DNA from: Halomontanus rarus
GTDB lineage: Archaea > Halobacteriota > Halobacteria > Halobacteriales > Natrialbaceae
Length of the DNA: 64,000 bases
Assembly (NCBI RefSeq): GCF_017357405.1
Contig: NZ_CP071597.1
Location: forward strand, 3,844,001-3,908,000
Direction: 5' to 3'
Shown here: positions 8,054-16,117 of the stretch, one piece after another
Position numbering within the stretch: the stretch's first letter is position 1
How the letters are laid out: every line of letters starts with the position of its first letter
The notes under the pieces: generated by a model
Database searches by the model: none
What the model saw: the letters and a program-made list of their open reading frames with translations, nothing else
What the model was told of the DNA's origin: nothing
Position numbers and translations under genes: made by a program

Positions 8054-10291
8054 ATGGATCACCCAAATCCACCGACCCAAGATCCGACGGGACAGAACCG
8101 GCGACAATTCATGCGGACGACCGGCGCCGCCTCGATCGCGGCGGCTGTCGGCCTCTCCGGCCAGACCTCGGCCGCGCTCGACGACGCGGGGGAGTTCGAG
8201 TCCGACCCGTACTCGCTAGGCGTCGCGTCCGGTGACCCGCTACCGGACTCGGTCGTGCTCTGGACGCGGCTCGTCCCCGAGCCGATGGCGATCGGCGGCG
8301 GCATGCCCGAAGAGGACGTCGAGGTCGTCTGGACGATCGCGACCGACGAGGACCTGACCGACGTCGTGCAGACGGGCACGACGTCGGCCGAGTCCGAGCA
8401 CGCCCACGCCGTCCACGTCGAGGTCTTCGACCTCGAGCCGGCGACGGAGTACTACTACCAGTTCGAGGCCGGCGGCGCGGCCAGCCCGGTCGGCCGGACC
8501 AAGACCGCGCCCGCGGCCGACCAGCGCGTCGACGAGTTCGAGTTCGCGTTCGCTTCCTGCCAGTCGTGGCCCCACGGCTACTACACGGCCTACCAGTACA
8601 TGGCCCAGGAGGAGCTCGACCTCGTCATCCACCTGGGCGACTACATCTACGAGTACGGCGTCGAAGCCGACGGCGGTATCCGGGACATGCAGATCCCCCG
8701 GGAGTACCGCGAGGAGACGATCACGCTCGATCGCTACCGGCTCCAGTACGGCCTCTACAAGTCCGACCCCGACCTGCGTGACGCCCACGCCAGCGCGCCG
8801 TGGCTGGTCACCCGCGACGACCACGAGGTCGACAACAACTGGGCCGACGACGTTCAGGAGGAGCCCTGGGACCAGGAGACCGTCGCAGAGTTCCTCGAGC
8901 GCCGCGCGGCAGCGTTCCAGGCCTACTACGAGCACATGCCGTTCCGGATGGAGCAGAAACCCGACGGTCCGAACCAGAAGCTCTACCGGAACTACCAGTT
9001 CGGCGACCTCCTCGAGTTCAACGTCGTGGATACGCGTCACTACCGCGACAATCACGCGTGTGAAGACGGCATTCTCGCGGAGTGTCCGGCGCGCCACGAC
9101 GAGGACCGCACGATCCTCGGCGACGAGCAGCGCGAGTGGCTCCTCGAGAACCTCGAGATCTCCGAGGTCACCTGGGACGTCCTCGCGAACCAGCTGCCGA
9201 TCGCCCGGATGGACTACGAGGAGGGCGAGGAGGACGGCTGGCGCACCGACCAGTGGGACGGCTACGCCGCCGACCAGGACGCCGTCACCGATGCGATGGG
9301 CGAACACACCGACAACGCCGTGGTCGTCACGGGCGACGTCCACACCAACTGGGCGTGCGAGCTGTACGATTCCGACGGCGAGGAGGTCGTCGGCGCGGAG
9401 TTCGCGGGCACGTCGATCTCGTCGTTCGGCGACGGAACGGAGCTCCGCAGCGACGCGGGCCACATTCTCGCCGAGAACGAGAACGTCCTCTACAACAAGA
9501 ACCTGCGCGGCTACACGCAGGTGCGGGTCACGCCCGACAGCTGGGAGACCCAGTACAAGGTGCTCGACTACGTGACCGAGCCGGGCTCCCCGATCTGGAC
9601 GGACGCGACGTTCACGATCGAGGCCGGCGAGCCGGGCATCCAGCCCCAGCCCGCGACCCTCGGCGTCGACGCCGCGGCGCTCCGGAACGGCGGGACCGAC
9701 GAGCTCGAACTCGGCGCGCGCTGGCTCCCCTCCGGCCTCACTGGCCTGACGGCGACAGTCTCGCCCGCCGACCCCGACGTCGCCACGATCGAGGCCGTCG
9801 AGGTCGCCGAGGGTGTCGAGCTCTCCGAGATCGACGTTGCCGACGACGGCACCGCTGCGACCGTCCGGCTCGCCGACCTGGAGGACGAGATCACCGTCCT
9901 CTCCGGTGGCGAGACCCAGACGCTCGCTACCATCGAGGTCGCCGGCGAGTCCACCGGCGTGACCGAGGTCGACGTCGAGATCGACCGACTCGACGACGAG
10001 GACGGCGACGCGCCCGAGACGGACGCCATCCCCGGGATGGTCGCCGTCGGCCCGCCGGCGATCGGACAGCCGGGCTCGGGCGGGAGCGGCCGCTCGCCGG
10101 GCGACCTCGACGCCGACGGCCGCTACGAGGACGTCAACGGCAACGGCCGGCTGGACTACGACGACGTCGTGACACTGTTCGACGAGTTCGAGTCCGACCC
10201 GATCCGGACCCACCCCGACGCCTACGACTTCAACGAGAACGATCGACTGGACTACGGCGACGTCGTCGCGCTCTACGAGCAGGTGAGCTAG
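8054..10291 (+). CDS. phoD: PhoD-type alkaline phosphatase with cohesin-like and dockerin-like C-terminal domains
   Basis: This is a 745-residue secreted phosphoesterase. A Tat signal (NRRQFMRTTG) leads residues 1-40. A PhoD N-terminal sandwich and catalytic domain follow, with metal-site motifs LGDYIYE (Asp196), RDDHEVDNNW (Asp256, His257) and TGDVHTNW (Asp428, His430). Residues about 532-665 form a cohesin-like beta domain (SPADPDVATIEAVEV, ETQTLATIEVAG). Residues about 683-745 carry a dockerin-like pair of calcium loops, DVNGNGRLDYDD and DFNENDRLDYGD. Normal PhoD stops before these additions. It should release phosphate from diesters or monoesters outside the cell, with the tail mediating calcium-dependent attachment (inference). 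Confidence 0.9.
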   Translation: MDHPNPPTQDPTGQNRRQFMRTTGAASIAAAVGLSGQTSAALDDAGEFESDPYSLGVASGDPLPDSVVLWTRLVPEPMAIGGGMPEEDVEVVWTIATDEDLTDVVQTGTTSAESEHAHAVHVEVFDLEPATEYYYQFEAGGAASPVGRTKTAPAADQRVDEFEFAFASCQSWPHGYYTAYQYMAQEELDLVIHLGDYIYEYGVEADGGIRDMQIPREYREETITLDRYRLQYGLYKSDPDLRDAHASAPWLVTRDDHEVDNNWADDVQEEPWDQETVAEFLERRAAAFQAYYEHMPFRMEQKPDGPNQKLYRNYQFGDLLEFNVVDTRHYRDNHACEDGILAECPARHDEDRTILGDEQREWLLENLEISEVTWDVLANQLPIARMDYEEGEEDGWRTDQWDGYAADQDAVTDAMGEHTDNAVVVTGDVHTNWACELYDSDGEEVVGAEFAGTSISSFGDGTELRSDAGHILAENENVLYNKNLRGYTQVRVTPDSWETQYKVLDYVTEPGSPIWTDATFTIEAGEPGIQPQPATLGVDAAALRNGGTDELELGARWLPSGLTGLTATVSPADPDVATIEAVEVAEGVELSEIDVADDGTAATVRLADLEDEITVLSGGETQTLATIEVAGESTGVTEVDVEIDRLDDEDGDAPETDAIPGMVAVGPPAIGQPGSGGSGRSPGDLDADGRYEDVNGNGRLDYDDVVTLFDEFESDPIRTHPDAYDFNENDRLDYGDVVALYEQVS

Positions 10292-10317
10292 CGGCGAAGC
10301 CATCTCCCCGACGCTCC

Positions 10318-10545
10318 GCCCGGAAAAGTATCGGCTTCGAGCGCGCGGGCCACCAGAAGCAGATCCTCCCGGGCGTGACGGGTTCGGGAGGATCAACACC
10401 ATTTCCCGGATGATCGCAACGCTCCAGTAGCCGACGCTAGCGACCGCCCACGACAGGACGCTCACGGCCCAGCTCTACGAGCGGTTCCCCGATGACGCCG
10501 TCGAGTACGTCGTCTCCTGCATCCACAGTTATCTGCAGTCAGACC
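10318..10545 (+). pseudogene. uvrB: Decayed uvrB fragment (N-terminal P-loop region)
   Basis: Reading one frame gives GFERAGHQKQILPGVTGSG, close to the UvrB P-loop segment ending LLGVTGSGKT. After a frame change near 10390 it continues INTISRMIATLQ, a stop, then PTLATAHDRTLTAQLYERFP and DDAVEYVVSCIHSYLQ. These match the UvrB stretch [20 protein letters not shown] ... PDNAVEYFVSYYNYYQPE in order. The P-loop lysine is lost and there is a frameshift plus a stop, so it cannot be functional. It sits between phoD and a converging lipoprotein gene. A working uvrB presumably lies elsewhere. Confidence 0.8.
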
Positions 10546-10578
10546 ACGATCGTGCTGGCCCGAGAACGGACCGAAGTG

Positions 10579-11931
10579 TTAGAACGGCGGTGAGGTCGGA
10601 ATTTCGGTGTCGTAGTCGCCGATCGGTCGAACGCCGATGCCGTGGAAGTCGGGCGTGAGCGTGTCGCCGTCCTCGATCTCTTCCTCGGTGTAGTCGTCGA
10701 TCGGATCGGGTTCGACGGTCGCGACGATCTCGCGGCTCTCGACGCTGAGGGCATTGAAACCGGGAGTTTCGCCCTGTGCGGCGTGGGGAGAACCGGACTG
10801 CTGGTCGGGACCGCGCAGCGTGACGAACATGTACTCGCCGTCGGGCGAGGACCACATGATGTCCGGCGCGGGGCCGTAGTCGTCGATCTCCTCGATGACC
10901 TCGTCGGTCTCGGGATCGAGGATCAGGCCGTCGTCGGTCTGGCGGTTGAGCACCCACAGCTCCTCGCCGTCGGGCGTGTACCAGAAGCCGTGCGCGTCGA
11001 CGCCGCCGGTCGACTCGCGCTCGACGACCTCGTGCTCCTCGGTGTCGAAGACGAAGTACTCGCCGACGCCGTCTGCGGGGTCCTCGGCGGGGAGGCCCGC
11101 GGTGGTGTAGAACTTCGACTCGGTCGGGTGGGGCATCGTCCCGCAGTTGGTCGGCACGTCGTCGTCGTCACCGTGGAGGATCTTCTCGACGGAGAAGTCG
11201 TCGTGGTCGACGATGACCAGGCCGCCGTCGTGGTAGCTCGGCCCGAGGGTGTGGTAGGAGTAACCCTCCTGCGTGTACTGGTGACAGATCGGGTCTCGAC
11301 CCTCGAAGTCGCCGCCGTGCTCTGTGACCGTCTCGTCCTCGGTAATGACGATCTCGTCGACGATCTCGAACTCCTCCGCCTCGAAGTCCGCGTCGATGCG
11401 CTTGATCGCGCCCTCGCCGATCACGTCGACGTGGATGTACTCCTCGTCGGGCGAGACGCCGGCGAAGTGCGAGCTGGGACCGGTCTCGAGGTTGCCGACG
11501 ACTTCGCGGTCTTCGGTTCGGACGACGATCGTTCGTGCGCCAGCCGTACAGGCGACGACGGCGTACTCGTAGTCGGCGGTAAAGTCGATCATGTGGGGCA
11601 CTTCGCCTTGGTACTCCGCGAAGTCGATCGAATCGACTTCCTCGAAGGAGTCTTCCTCCTCGCCGGGCTCGTAGATGTAACCCACGTTGGTTCCCTGGTC
11701 GAGGGACCAGATTTCGTAGGTTTCGTCCGCTTCGTCGTCCGTTTCCTCGTTTTCGTCTTCGGATTCGGATTCGGCCTCGGTCTCCTCCGTCTCTTCGGCT
11801 CCGTCGCCGTTTCCATCCGCGTCCGTCTCCGAATCGTCCTCGGAGTCACCGCTGAGACAACCCGCGAGTGCGATACCGCCGGTAACCGTCCCGGCCTGCA
11901 GGATTCGACGTCGAGTCAGTCGATCTGTCAT
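10579..11931 (-). CDS. YncE-like beta-propeller lipoprotein, Tat-exported
   Basis: This 450-residue protein starts with LTRRRILQAG and the lipobox IALAGC, so it is a Tat lipoprotein. A Glu/Asp-rich spacer covers residues 30-70. The rest has repeated blades of the YVTN/cytochrome d1 propeller type (GVSPDEEYIHVDVIG, WYTPDGEELWVLNR, WSSPDGEYMFVTLR) and conserved His-containing segments (CHQYTQEGYSYHTLGPSYHD) that could bind metal or heme. It is divergently placed next to the DyP-like/P19-like exported gene pair, suggesting a shared role at the cell surface in metal or redox handling (inference). Confidence 0.8.
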   Translation of the reverse strand: MTDRLTRRRILQAGTVTGGIALAGCLSGDSEDDSETDADGNGDGAEETEETEAESESEDENEETDDEADETYEIWSLDQGTNVGYIYEPGEEEDSFEEVDSIDFAEYQGEVPHMIDFTADYEYAVVACTAGARTIVVRTEDREVVGNLETGPSSHFAGVSPDEEYIHVDVIGEGAIKRIDADFEAEEFEIVDEIVITEDETVTEHGGDFEGRDPICHQYTQEGYSYHTLGPSYHDGGLVIVDHDDFSVEKILHGDDDDVPTNCGTMPHPTESKFYTTAGLPAEDPADGVGEYFVFDTEEHEVVERESTGGVDAHGFWYTPDGEELWVLNRQTDDGLILDPETDEVIEEIDDYGPAPDIMWSSPDGEYMFVTLRGPDQQSGSPHAAQGETPGFNALSVESREIVATVEPDPIDDYTEEEIEDGDTLTPDFHGIGVRPIGDYDTEIPTSPPF

Positions 11932-11954
11932 GACCTCCCCTCACCAGTCGGACC

Positions 11955-11963
11955 GTTAATATG
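11955..11963 (-). promoter_or_regulatory. Box A of the YncE-like lipoprotein gene
   Basis: CATATTAAC on the minus strand lies 24-32 bases before the start at 11931. Confidence 0.5.
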
Positions 11964-12232
11964 TAGCGGTTCACCCCGAATTCCGCGGCAAGTTTCGGGT
12001 TTGGCTACCGGTCCGTGCAAATATTGAGTTCGGCGACAGATCGAGGCAATACCGTCTGCTTGTTGCCGGCCGCTCCGTTCGACGGAGGGGGTGGACCACC
12101 GGATCCGACTCACCTTCGTTCGAGTTCGAGTTCGAGACGACTCGACTCGAGTACCGCCGCGGTCGAAACCGGTCCGTTTCGGCCGAAGCAAGTGTCATCG
12201 GTGACGGTCGAAACGTCGTCAGTAGACACGTC

Positions 12233-12238
12233 TTTAGT
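12233..12238 (+). promoter_or_regulatory. Box A deciding the GTG start at 12261
   Basis: TTTAGT lies 23-28 bases before the GTG at 12261. This spacing, together with the Tat signal beginning right after that codon, argues for the GTG over the distant upstream ATG. Confidence 0.5.
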
Positions 12239-12260
12239 CGTCCGGTCCCTTCGTCCGGTA

Positions 12261-13547
12261 GTGAGCCTTCCCGACCGAACCGGCCTGTCGCGACGGGAGT
12301 ACCTCCGGGCGGTCGTCGCCGTCGGCGGTGCGAGCGCCCTCGGCGCGTGTCTCGCCGAAGACGGGGAGACCGAGGACGCGGTCCCCGGCGGAACGGACGA
12401 CCCCGAGTCGCTCCCGTCCCGACAACACGCCTGGAACGACGCCCTCTCGACCGACGACGACGGCAACGTCCAGCTTCCGGAACACCACGTTCTGGTAGCG
12501 CTGTCGCTGGTCGACGACGGCGAACCGACCGACGAAGCGCGCGAGACGGTCGAAACGAGCCTTCGAACGCTCGAGCGAGCTTACGAGTGGAGCAACGAGG
12601 GACTGGTCTTTACGGTCGGCTACACGCCGGCGTACTTCGAGCGGATCGGATCGCCGACGGCGGAGACGGTCGAGCTTCCGGAACCGACGGCGTTGACCGT
12701 CCGCGAGGACCCCGAACCGGACGACTTCGACGCACTGCTTCATCTCGCCAGCGACCACGCCGAGGTCGTGTTACGCGCCGAGGAGGCGCTGTTCGGCGAG
12801 GTCGAGGAGGTCAACGGCGTCGCCGTCGAGACGGACCTCTCGACCGTCTTCGAGCGACTCGACGATCGGCGTCGAACCGGGTTTATCGGCCCCGGTCTGC
12901 CGGCGGAACACACGGACACGTCGGGGGTGCCAGAGGAAATCCCCGAGGATGCGCCCTTCTTCATGGGCTTTCGATCCGGATTCCGCGCGAACCAGGCGAC
13001 CGAAGACCGGGCGACGATCACGGAGGGCCCGTTCGCGGGCGGCACGACCCAGCACGTCTCCTCGATGGACCTCCAGCTCGAGACCTGGTTCAAACAGGAC
13101 AGCCACAGGCAACGGGTCTCGAAGATGTTCAGTCCGGAGCACGTCGACGAGGATCTGGTCGGCGACATCGGGGAAAAACTGTCGACCTCGAGCGGGGTGA
13201 CCGACGAGCGCATCGAGGCGACCGAGGAAGACGCGCGGACGCGCGGCGTAGTTGGGCACGCACAGAAGGCCGCTCGAGCGCGCGAGGACGGTCAGCCGCT
13301 CCTGTTGCGCAGGGATTTCAATACGGTCGACGGGGACCGCCCGGGCGTGCACTTCCTCTCGCTGCAGCGGGAGATCGAGGAGTTCGTCCGCGTGCGCAAC
13401 GCGATGACGGGCGCGGATCTGGCTGGAAACGGCGTCGGTGGCGTCCAGAACAACGGTATCCTACAGTACATCTTCGTCAACCGGCGAGGCAATTACCTCC
13501 TCCCGCCCCGTCCGCTCCGGGCGCTCCCGTCCGGTGATCCGGCGTAA
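12261..13547 (+). CDS. DyP-peroxidase-fold Tat protein (DUF7405-like)
   Basis: This 428-residue exported protein has a Tat signal LSRREYLRAV and a lipobox-like ALGAC. The order of DyP features is kept: GFRSGFRANQ (residues 236-245) aligns with the DyP GFKDGTxNP loop, His333 in GVVGHAQKAARA aligns with the proximal heme His, and LLLRRDFN ... GVHFLSLQREIEEFV and a C-terminal LLPPRPLRALP follow. The catalytic Asp of GXXDG is Ser239, so peroxidase activity may be changed while heme binding could remain. EfeB, a Tat-exported DyP, works in iron uptake with EfeO. The neighbour is a P19/Tp34-like lipoprotein, giving a similar pairing. The GTG start is inferred. Confidence 0.75.
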   Translation: MSLPDRTGLSRREYLRAVVAVGGASALGACLAEDGETEDAVPGGTDDPESLPSRQHAWNDALSTDDDGNVQLPEHHVLVALSLVDDGEPTDEARETVETSLRTLERAYEWSNEGLVFTVGYTPAYFERIGSPTAETVELPEPTALTVREDPEPDDFDALLHLASDHAEVVLRAEEALFGEVEEVNGVAVETDLSTVFERLDDRRRTGFIGPGLPAEHTDTSGVPEEIPEDAPFFMGFRSGFRANQATEDRATITEGPFAGGTTQHVSSMDLQLETWFKQDSHRQRVSKMFSPEHVDEDLVGDIGEKLSTSSGVTDERIEATEEDARTRGVVGHAQKAARAREDGQPLLLRRDFNTVDGDRPGVHFLSLQREIEEFVRVRNAMTGADLAGNGVGGVQNNGILQYIFVNRRGNYLLPPRPLRALPSGDPA

Positions 13548-13590
13548 ACACCGGCAATTCCCGTCACGATCGATGACGGACCAACCCGAA

Positions 13591-13600
13591 ACGTATAGCA
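13591..13600 (+). promoter_or_regulatory. Possible box A of the His-rich lipoprotein gene
   Basis: ACGTATAGCA lies 26-35 bases before the ATG at 13626, so this gene may have its own promoter in addition to read-through from the DyP-like gene. Confidence 0.35.
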
Positions 13601-13625
13601 ATCCGGACACAGTCGAACGAAATAA

Positions 13626-14957
13626 ATGATGAACCGACGACGATTTTTCTACTGCGCGGGGTCAGTCGCCGCGCTCACGACGGCCGCGGGGTGTCTCGGT
13701 GACGACGACTCGGGCGACGGTCCCGACGCGGACGACGAGACCAGGACTACGGCGGAAAACGAAACCGACGAGAGACGGGTCGCGCCCGACCTCCCGGAGA
13801 TCGAGGATCCGCCCGACGCGGTGTACGTCCCGACCCACCGCGAAGCGATGCAGATGCTCGAGCCGGTCGAGGCCGGAGCGTACGCCCTCGCGCCGATGCT
13901 CTCCTATCCGCACCCGTTCTGGCTGGTCGACGGCCGGGAAACCGAACGCGTCGACCCCGACGGCAGTCCCGCCGTCCACCTGATGTTCACCCTCTGGGAC
14001 GCCGACACCGGTCTCGTCCTTCCGGTCGAGTCCGGCGCACAGATCCGGGTCGAGCGGGACGGCCAGGAGGTCGGCTCGCCGCGCTCGCCGTGGGCCATGA
14101 TCTCCCAGGAGATGGGCTTTCACTTCGGCGACAACGTTCCGCTGGACGAGGACGGCACCTACACCGTCGAAGTGACCCTCCCACCGATCGGCGTCAGAAA
14201 GACCGGCGCGCTCGAGGGACGGTTCGCCGAGACCGAGACCGCGACGTTCGAGTTCACCTACGACGAGGACTTCCGGCGGGCGGTCATCGGCGGTATCGAG
14301 TATCTCGACGAGGACCTCTGGGGCGAGCGCGGGGCGCTCGAGCCGATGGAACACGGTCAGGGTGGGGGCGGTGACGAGGGTGACGATCACGAACACGACG
14401 ACAGTAACGCCCACGATGAGGGGGACGGTGAAGACACCGGACACGAGGGAGAGGACGGACACGACGCCGACGGTCACGAGGAGGGCGGCGGAAACGGCCA
14501 GCACGAGGACCACGGCGACGGCCACGTCCCCTACTCCTCGCTGCCGCCCGCCGAGGACTACCCCGAGACGCTGCTGGGCGACCCCGAAACTGGCGACGCC
14601 ACGCTGGTGACGACGCTCCTCGAGTCCGACACCCGACTCACCGACGGATCCCACCCGTACCTGCTGGTCTCTCCGCGGACACCCTACAACAGGGTCCCGT
14701 TGGCGGACATGGCTATTTCCGCGACGATCGGCCGCGACGGCGAGGAACTCGCGACGGTCGACCTCGAGCAGACCCTCGACGACGAGTACGACTTACATTA
14801 CGGCGCGGAACTCGTGGACGTGCAACCGGAGACCGGAGATACGGTGACGCTCACCGTCGAGTCACCCCCGCAGGTGTCCCGTCACCGGGGGTACGAGACG
14901 GCGTTTCTCGAGATGCCACCGGTCGAGGTCGAGGTCGATATGGAGGTGCCGGAATGA
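13626..14957 (+). CDS. P19/Tp34-like metal-binding lipoprotein with His-rich insert (DUF7350-like)
   Basis: This 443-residue exported lipoprotein has RRRFFYCAGS and the lipobox TTAAGC. Residues about 65-230 (VPTHREAMQMLEPVEAGAYA, PHPFWLV, MGFHFGDNVP) resemble periplasmic Fe/Cu-binding P19/Tp34 beta-sandwich proteins. Residues about 247-300 are a His/Asp/Gly-rich run with many HDE-type triplets, likely a divalent-metal sponge. A second beta-domain follows (YLLVSPRTPYNRVPLADMAI). It lies 78 bases after the DyP-like gene and overlaps the next gene by four bases (ATGA). A role in metal, probably iron or copper, capture outside the membrane is inferred. Confidence 0.75.
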   Translation: MMNRRRFFYCAGSVAALTTAAGCLGDDDSGDGPDADDETRTTAENETDERRVAPDLPEIEDPPDAVYVPTHREAMQMLEPVEAGAYALAPMLSYPHPFWLVDGRETERVDPDGSPAVHLMFTLWDADTGLVLPVESGAQIRVERDGQEVGSPRSPWAMISQEMGFHFGDNVPLDEDGTYTVEVTLPPIGVRKTGALEGRFAETETATFEFTYDEDFRRAVIGGIEYLDEDLWGERGALEPMEHGQGGGGDEGDDHEHDDSNAHDEGDGEDTGHEGEDGHDADGHEEGGGNGQHEDHGDGHVPYSSLPPAEDYPETLLGDPETGDATLVTTLLESDTRLTDGSHPYLLVSPRTPYNRVPLADMAISATIGRDGEELATVDLEQTLDDEYDLHYGAELVDVQPETGDTVTLTVESPPQVSRHRGYETAFLEMPPVEVEVDMEVPE

Positions 14958-15799
14958 GCGACGCCTCGCCCCGACCGTCCGGAAACCGCGGATCGGCTGC
15001 GAAGGGATCGCTCGTCGCCACACTCTTCGTCTGCCTGACTGTCGGGCTCCTCCTCGCGGGGACGATCGCACCGGCGGCGAGCGCCGGCGACACCGTGGCG
15101 CTCTTTTCGTTCGACCCGGAGGAAATCGAGGCCGAACCGGGTGACACCGTCACCGTCGACGTCGTGCTGCAGGCCCACGAGGGATACGGCGGTGCCGGCG
15201 TCGACGAGGTCTCGTTCGGCGTCGAGTACGATCCCGACGTCCTGACGGTCACGGCCATCGAGCGCACGCAGTGGCTCGAGGGTGAGACGGCCGAGGAGGA
15301 ATCCGACGAGGTGTCGATCGACGCGACGACCGACGTCGACGACGAGGCCGGACTGGCCTCGATCGCACAGGCTCGAGCGGTCGACGACGACGACGATAAC
15401 GGATCGGTCGGAACGGCACCGGTCGCGACGATAACTCTCGAGGTCAGCGAGGACGCCCGGCCGACGAACGCGGAACTGACGATCGTCGACTCGGAGGTCG
15501 GACTCACCTCGTCCTATCAACAGGGGACGATGGTCCGCGACGGCGAGATCGTCGTCGACGGCGGGGGCGAGTCGGAGAGGGAAGACGACGAGTCCGGCGA
15601 CGATCCGGAGGGCGTGACGCTAGCAGACGACGGGGGCGAAAACGAAAGTGGAGACGACGACGAGAGCGCCGCAAATTCGACCGCAGATGCGACTGCTGAC
15701 GACGGGGGCGACGACGCGGACGAAGCGACACCCGGCTTCGGGGCGCTGGTCGCGATGGGGACGCTCGTAGCCGTAGTCGTCGTTCGCCGGCGCTCGTAG
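14954..15799 (+). CDS. Cohesin-domain surface protein with PGF-CTERM anchor
   Basis: This 281-residue protein has an N-terminal Sec-type signal helix (ATLFVCLTVGLLLAGTIAPA), then a cohesin-like domain at about residues 50-190 (VALFSFDPEEIEAEPGDTVT, VSFGVEYDPDVLTVTAIE, TAPVATITLEVS). A long acidic Ser/Thr/Asp spacer ends in TPGFGALVAMGTLVAVVVV followed by RRRS, the PGF-CTERM signal for archaeosortase A processing and lipid attachment. Its start overlaps the stop of the P19-like gene. It could hold dockerin-bearing proteins, such as the PhoD-like enzyme upstream, at the S-layer, or be a structural partner of the metal proteins. Confidence 0.85.
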   Translation: MSDASPRPSGNRGSAAKGSLVATLFVCLTVGLLLAGTIAPAASAGDTVALFSFDPEEIEAEPGDTVTVDVVLQAHEGYGGAGVDEVSFGVEYDPDVLTVTAIERTQWLEGETAEEESDEVSIDATTDVDDEAGLASIAQARAVDDDDDNGSVGTAPVATITLEVSEDARPTNAELTIVDSEVGLTSSYQQGTMVRDGEIVVDGGGESEREDDESGDDPEGVTLADDGGENESGDDDESAANSTADATADDGGDDADEATPGFGALVAMGTLVAVVVVRRRS

Positions 15800-15865
15800 C
15801 GATCGTCCGCCATCCGGAGGCTCCTCGCTGCGGACCGGGTCCCCTCTCCGACGCGGACGCCGATA

Positions 15866-16048
15866 TCACTCCTCGAGCGGCCAGATCTCGACGGTGACGT
15901 TCGCGCTCGTCGACGGCGTCTCGATATCCCACGCACCGTCGACGGCGACGTCGCTGGAAACGGCATCGGAGATGAGCGTCTCGAGCGCGTGTTCGAACTC
16001 CGACTCGGAGAGGGTCTCCGGTTCGCAGTCGAGCGTCCGTTCGGTCAT
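15866..16048 (-). CDS. Small acidic hypothetical protein
   Basis: This 60-residue product (MTERTLDCEPETLSESEFEH ...) has no recognised domain, signal or membrane segment. It lies 69 bases downstream of a HalOD1 gene on the same strand, so it probably shares that transcript. The last half is beta-rich and ends in VEIWPLEE. Small size makes the call tentative. Confidence 0.5.
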   Translation of the reverse strand: MTERTLDCEPETLSESEFEHALETLISDAVSSDVAVDGAWDIETPSTSANVTVEIWPLEE

Positions 16049-16117
16049 CGGTCGGCCCTCGAGTCGACGGAGACGGTACCGACGAACGCGGCCGTCCGGG
16101 CTCGAGTTCTACCCGAG

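Larger units (their letters stand above)
11932..12260. other. Divergent promoter region between propeller lipoprotein and DyP-like gene
   Basis: About 330 bases without a supported gene. It contains the box A of the minus-strand gene at its left, a GTTCGA-type tandem tract near 12115-12150, and the box A of the plus-strand gene at its right. The upstream frame continuing the DyP-like gene lacks family sequence. Confidence 0.5.

Noticed and set aside
8240..10465. Very long minus-strand open frame opposite phoD
   Set aside because: It is the mirror of a GC-rich halophile gene; composition is Val/Leu/Asp/Arg-biased with no domain, and the plus strand is clearly PhoD.
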